The notes below the pieces were generated by a model. The model saw only the letters and a program-made list of their open reading frames with translations. It was not told the DNA's origin and ran no database searches. Positions 5,122-7,165 of a stretch of 7,165 nucleotides of DNA are shown in pieces. Both the position numbers and the translations under genes were made by a program. Position 1 is the first letter of the stretch, and every line of letters starts with the position of its first letter. The DNA comes from Candidatus Poribacteria bacterium (GTDB taxonomy: Bacteria; Poribacteria; WGA-4E; GCA-2687025), in assembly GCA_027625215.1 (NCBI GenBank), contig JAQBWJ010000102.1:1-7165 (forward strand), given 5' to 3'.

Positions 5122-5888
5122 CAGTCGTCCTCCTCTTCCGAGACGGGTTCCTTAAGTTCCCCGTCGCGGGCGATGGAGATGAACACGTCTTCCAACGAGT
5201 TCGACTGGGCGCGTTCCAGCACGTCCTTAGGTGTTCCCTGCGTGACGATTCTCCCCTTCGCCATGAAGATCACCCGGTCGCACACGAGCTCGACCTCGCG
5301 CATGTTGTGGGAGGTGTAGATCATCGTGACGTTTTTCTCCGCTTGCACGTTGGCGAGCGTGCGGCGCACTTTCTCGGCGATATCCGGGTCCAGGCTGGCG
5401 GTTGGTTCATCCAAGAACAGGATGTCGGGATCGTTCAGGAACGCTTTGCAGAGGTTCAGGCGAGTCAGTTGCCCCGTTGACAGCGCGCCCGTCACCGTAT
5501 TGATGACGTGTGGTATCTCGAACAGATCAAGCAGTTCCTGAATCCGTTGCTTGGAGTGTTTGATCCCGTACAGCCTGCCGAAAACGTTCAGGTTTTCCCA
5601 CGCGGTCAGGTTCGTAGGGAGCGAGATGTAGGCGGACGAGAAGTTGGAACGTTGAAGGATGTCGCGCCGCTGCGTCTTGATATCCATCCCCAAGATGCGG
5701 ATATCGCCTTCCGTCGGCGTCGTCAGACCCAACATCATCTGGATCGTCGTCGTCTTCCCCGCGCCGTTGGGACCTAACAACCCCAAGATTTCGCCCTTGT
5801 CGGCGGATAGGGAGAGATGATCGACGGCGGTCGTGTCGCCGAAGCGTTTCGTCAGGTTGCGGACATCGATGATCGGCGCGTCGGACAC
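5121..5888 (-). CDS. ABC-2 type exporter ATP-binding protein, first gene of the operon
   Basis: Cytoplasmic ATPase subunit that powers the permease next door; 255 residues. Motifs in order: Walker A GPNGAGKTT at 39-47, signature LSTGQ at 136-140, Walker B ILFLDEPT at 156-163 with catalytic E161, D-loop SLD at 165-167, H-loop H194 in TSHNM. The usual Q-loop glutamine is not evident: the position reads NFSSAYISLPTNLTAWENL, a pattern I recall from a subgroup of ABC-2 ATPases. The protein ends in the acidic run EEEDD. I set the start at GTG 5888 because AAAGGAG (5900-5894) is 5 bases upstream and the protein then begins directly before the first beta strand (IIDVRNLTKRFG). A longer ATG frame from 5948 adds 20 unlikely residues and runs through the predicted promoter. 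The final segment resembles the usual C-terminal SLEDVFI motif. Confidence 0.95.
   Translation of the reverse strand: MSDAPIIDVRNLTKRFGDTTAVDHLSLSADKGEILGLLGPNGAGKTTTIQMMLGLTTPTEGDIRILGMDIKTQRRDILQRSNFSSAYISLPTNLTAWENLNVFGRLYGIKHSKQRIQELLDLFEIPHVINTVTGALSTGQLTRLNLCKAFLNDPDILFLDEPTASLDPDIAEKVRRTLANVQAEKNVTMIYTSHNMREVELVCDRVIFMAKGRIVTQGTPKDVLERAQSNSLEDVFISIARDGELKEPVSEEEDD
5129..5134 (-). promoter_or_regulatory. Shine-Dalgarno for the ABC permease inside the ATPase gene
   Basis: AGGAGG on the minus strand, 7 bases before the permease ATG at 5121. It is formed by the last glutamate/aspartate codons of the ATPase, which places ribosomes finishing the ATPase right at the permease start. Confidence 0.7.
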
Positions 5889-5893
5889 GCCTT

Positions 5894-5900
5894 CTCCTTT
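5894..5900 (-). promoter_or_regulatory. Shine-Dalgarno that fixes the ATPase start at GTG 5888
   Basis: AAAGGAG on the minus strand, with 5 bases to the GTG. The alternative ATG at 5948 has no comparable site and overlaps the -35 box of the likely promoter. Confidence 0.75.
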
Positions 5901-5918
5901 CGCGCGGTGAGTCCACCA

Positions 5919-5948
5919 ATAGTAGGGCAGTCCGCAGAGGGAATACAA
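5919..5948 (-). promoter_or_regulatory. possible promoter of the four-gene export operon
   Basis: On the minus strand TTGTAT (5948-5943, a weak -35) and TACTAT (5924-5919, 4 of 6 to -10) are 18 bases apart. The implied start near 5912 would leave a leader of about 24 bases, with the Shine-Dalgarno well placed. Match quality is modest, so activation by a regulator would be expected if it is real. Confidence 0.35.
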
Positions 5949-5957
5949 CGCGGAGCG

Positions 5958-5984
5958 CGTCCTCGAAAACGTCGCGTTTGGACG
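5958..5984. repeat. inverted repeat in the divergent control region, possible operator
   Basis: CGTCC (5958-5962) pairs with GGACG (5980-5984). Inside it AAACG (5967-5971) pairs with CGTTT (5975-5979) around the loop TCG, with TCGA unpaired on one side only. It lies 10 bases upstream of the proposed -35 of the minus-strand operon, where an activator could bind. No regulator gene is in the window. Confidence 0.3.
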
Positions 5985-6019
5985 AGATGGTTCGGAATGA
6001 AGGCGGCATTTCTCACCGA

Positions 6020-6049
6020 TTGCGACCCACCCCGTCCCGGTGCGACAAT
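6020..6049 (+). promoter_or_regulatory. possible promoter of the serine hydrolase gene
   Basis: TTGCGA (6020-6025, 4 of 6) and GACAAT (6044-6049, 4 of 6) are separated by 18 bases. A start near 6056 would give a leader of about 35 bases. Weak match, supported mainly by position. Confidence 0.3.
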
Positions 6050-6090
6050 CCCGTCCACAACTCCCTCACCCCGTCTGGAGAAACGCCACC

Positions 6091-7165
6091 GTGAGCGAAC
6101 TCAACCACCAAGTAGACGCCCTGTTCTCCGAGTGGGACCGCTGGGACTCGCCCGGCGCCTCCATCGCCGTCATCCGCGACGGCGAGATCGTCTACAAGCG
6201 CGGCTACGGCTCCGCGAACCTCGAGTACAACGTGGCGATCACGCCCTCGACGATCTTCCACGTCGCGTCGGTGTCCAAGCAGTTCACCTGCTTCTCGGTC
6301 CTGATGCTGCAACAAGACGGCAAACTGTCCGTCGATGACGACATTCGCCACTATGTCCCCGAAACGCCTGACTTCGGAACGACGATCACCCTGCGCCACG
6401 TGATGAACCACACGAGCGGCATCCGCGACCAGTGGCAACTCCACTGGCTCAGCGGCGGGCGACTGGACGATGTGGTGACGCAGAAGCGGCTGCTCAACCT
6501 GATCGCCGGGCAGCGCGAACTGAACTTCCCTCCAGGCGACCAGTACGCTTACTGCAACTCAGGCTACACGCTGCTGGCGGAGGTTGTCGCGCGCGTCGGC
6601 GGCGCATCCTTCCACGACTGGACGCGCGACCGCCTCTTCAAACCGCTCGGCATGTCGAACACGCAGTTCTACGACGACCACGAGCGCATCGTGCCGAACC
6701 GCGCCTACTCGTACGGCACGGTGGAAGGCGGCTTCAAAAAGCGCGTGTTGAGTTTTGCGAACGTCGGCGCGACGAGCCTGTTCACGACCGTCGAAGACCT
6801 CGCCAAGTGGATCGCCAACTTTGAAACGGGCGAGGTCGGCGGCAAGGCGGTGGTCGAGGCGTTGCAGGAACAAGGCGTGTTGAACGACGGCACGACGCTC
6901 AACTACGCGATGGGCGTCACGGTGAACGAACATCGCGGCGTACGGATGATCGGACATTCGGGCGGAGACGCCGGGTTTGCCAGTCAGTTGGATTGGTATC
7001 CTGAGCATCGTTTGGGCGTCGTCGTCTTGGCAAACCTGCAAAACGTGTCGCCGGGTCTCCGAGCGAGGCAAATCGCCGATCTCTACCTCGCCGATGCGTT
7101 GGAACCGGAACCGCAACGCGAATCACCGACGCGCCATCCCATCGAACTCGACGCCGCGCGGTTGG
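6091..7165 (+). CDS. beta-lactamase-family serine hydrolase (3' end outside window)
   Basis: The first 358 codons of a PF00144-type enzyme (class C beta-lactamase / penicillin-binding / esterase fold), open to the end of the window. The catalytic motifs are present: SVSK at 60-63 (nucleophile S60, K63), Y154-C-N156 in YAYCNSGY in place of the commoner YSN, and HSGG at 289-292 (the KTG-equivalent box). Other family signs are the start pattern PGASIAVIRDGEIVYKRGYG (21-40), LRHVMNHTSGI (101-111), FKPLGMSNT (183-191) and GVVVLAN (309-315). There is no signal peptide, so it should be cytoplasmic unless exported another way. The GTG at 6091 is preceded by TGGAG (6076-6080) at 10 bases; an in-frame GTG at 6040 has no such site. 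After residue 340 a linker (PEPQRESPTRHPIELDAARL) suggests a further C-terminal domain beyond the window. Substrate (peptide, D-amino-acid ester or other ester/amide) cannot be told; true beta-lactamase activity is not implied. Confidence 0.93.
   Translation, partial: MSELNHQVDALFSEWDRWDSPGASIAVIRDGEIVYKRGYGSANLEYNVAITPSTIFHVASVSKQFTCFSVLMLQQDGKLSVDDDIRHYVPETPDFGTTITLRHVMNHTSGIRDQWQLHWLSGGRLDDVVTQKRLLNLIAGQRELNFPPGDQYAYCNSGYTLLAEVVARVGGASFHDWTRDRLFKPLGMSNTQFYDDHERIVPNRAYSYGTVEGGFKKRVLSFANVGATSLFTTVEDLAKWIANFETGEVGGKAVVEALQEQGVLNDGTTLNYAMGVTVNEHRGVRMIGHSGGDAGFASQLDWYPEHRLGVVVLANLQNVSPGLRARQIADLYLADALEPEPQRESPTRHPIELDAARL

Noticed and set aside
5889..5948. 20-residue N-terminal extension of the ABC ATPase from ATG 5948
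   Set aside because: A strong Shine-Dalgarno serves GTG 5888, and the extension covers the likely promoter of the operon.
1..7165. CRISPR array, insertion sequence or phage attachment site
   Set aside because: No regularly spaced repeats, transposase-like protein, terminal inverted repeats or integrase were seen anywhere in the window.

Overview
The window looks like bacterial chromosome from a GC-rich (by eye roughly 55% G+C), probably uncultured, Gram-negative-like lineage. The genes are tightly packed, use good Shine-Dalgarno sites, and include GTG starts. I cannot assign a phylum from sequence alone. The nearest-looking protein families (a DUF5690-type MFS protein, a short dPGM, an ABC-2/MFS/DMT cluster, a leaderless serine hydrolase) occur in groups such as Planctomycetes-related and candidate phyla, but that is an impression, not a result.

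Layout from left to right. (1) 2-535, plus: the C-terminal part of a multi-membrane-span protein, probably MFS/DUF5690. (2) 536-649: a compact leader with a good sigma70-like promoter and a small hairpin followed by six T. (3) 650-1255, plus: gpmA, the glycolytic 2,3-bisphosphoglycerate-dependent phosphoglycerate mutase, with all catalytic residues visible. (4) 1256-2040: a 785-base spacer without a believable protein gene but rich in hairpins, ended by a strong terminator-like hairpin; this is the least explained part of the window. (5) 5888 down to 2041, minus: four genes read in one direction with overlaps or gaps of at most 19 bases: ABC-2 ATPase, ABC-2 permease, MFS transporter, DMT (EamA) transporter. 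(6) 5889-6090: a divergent promoter region with an inverted repeat. (7) 6091-7165, plus: the first 358 codons of a beta-lactamase-family serine hydrolase, running off the window.

Functionally, gpmA is a housekeeping gene unrelated to its neighbours. The minus-strand operon is a cluster of three different transport systems encoded together: an ATP-driven ABC-2 exporter made of two subunits, a secondary MFS carrier, and a DMT carrier. The tight coupling argues for co-expression, but no substrate can be read from the sequence and no biosynthetic enzyme lies in the operon. The serine hydrolase is divergently transcribed from the same control region and could share regulation with it.

I found no mobile element, CRISPR array, tRNA or rRNA. 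Nothing here is a convincing new protein system. The best candidate for something undescribed is the hairpin-dense spacer at about 1570-2024, which could hold a structured RNA; the strand evidence for it is mixed and is laid out in the findings.
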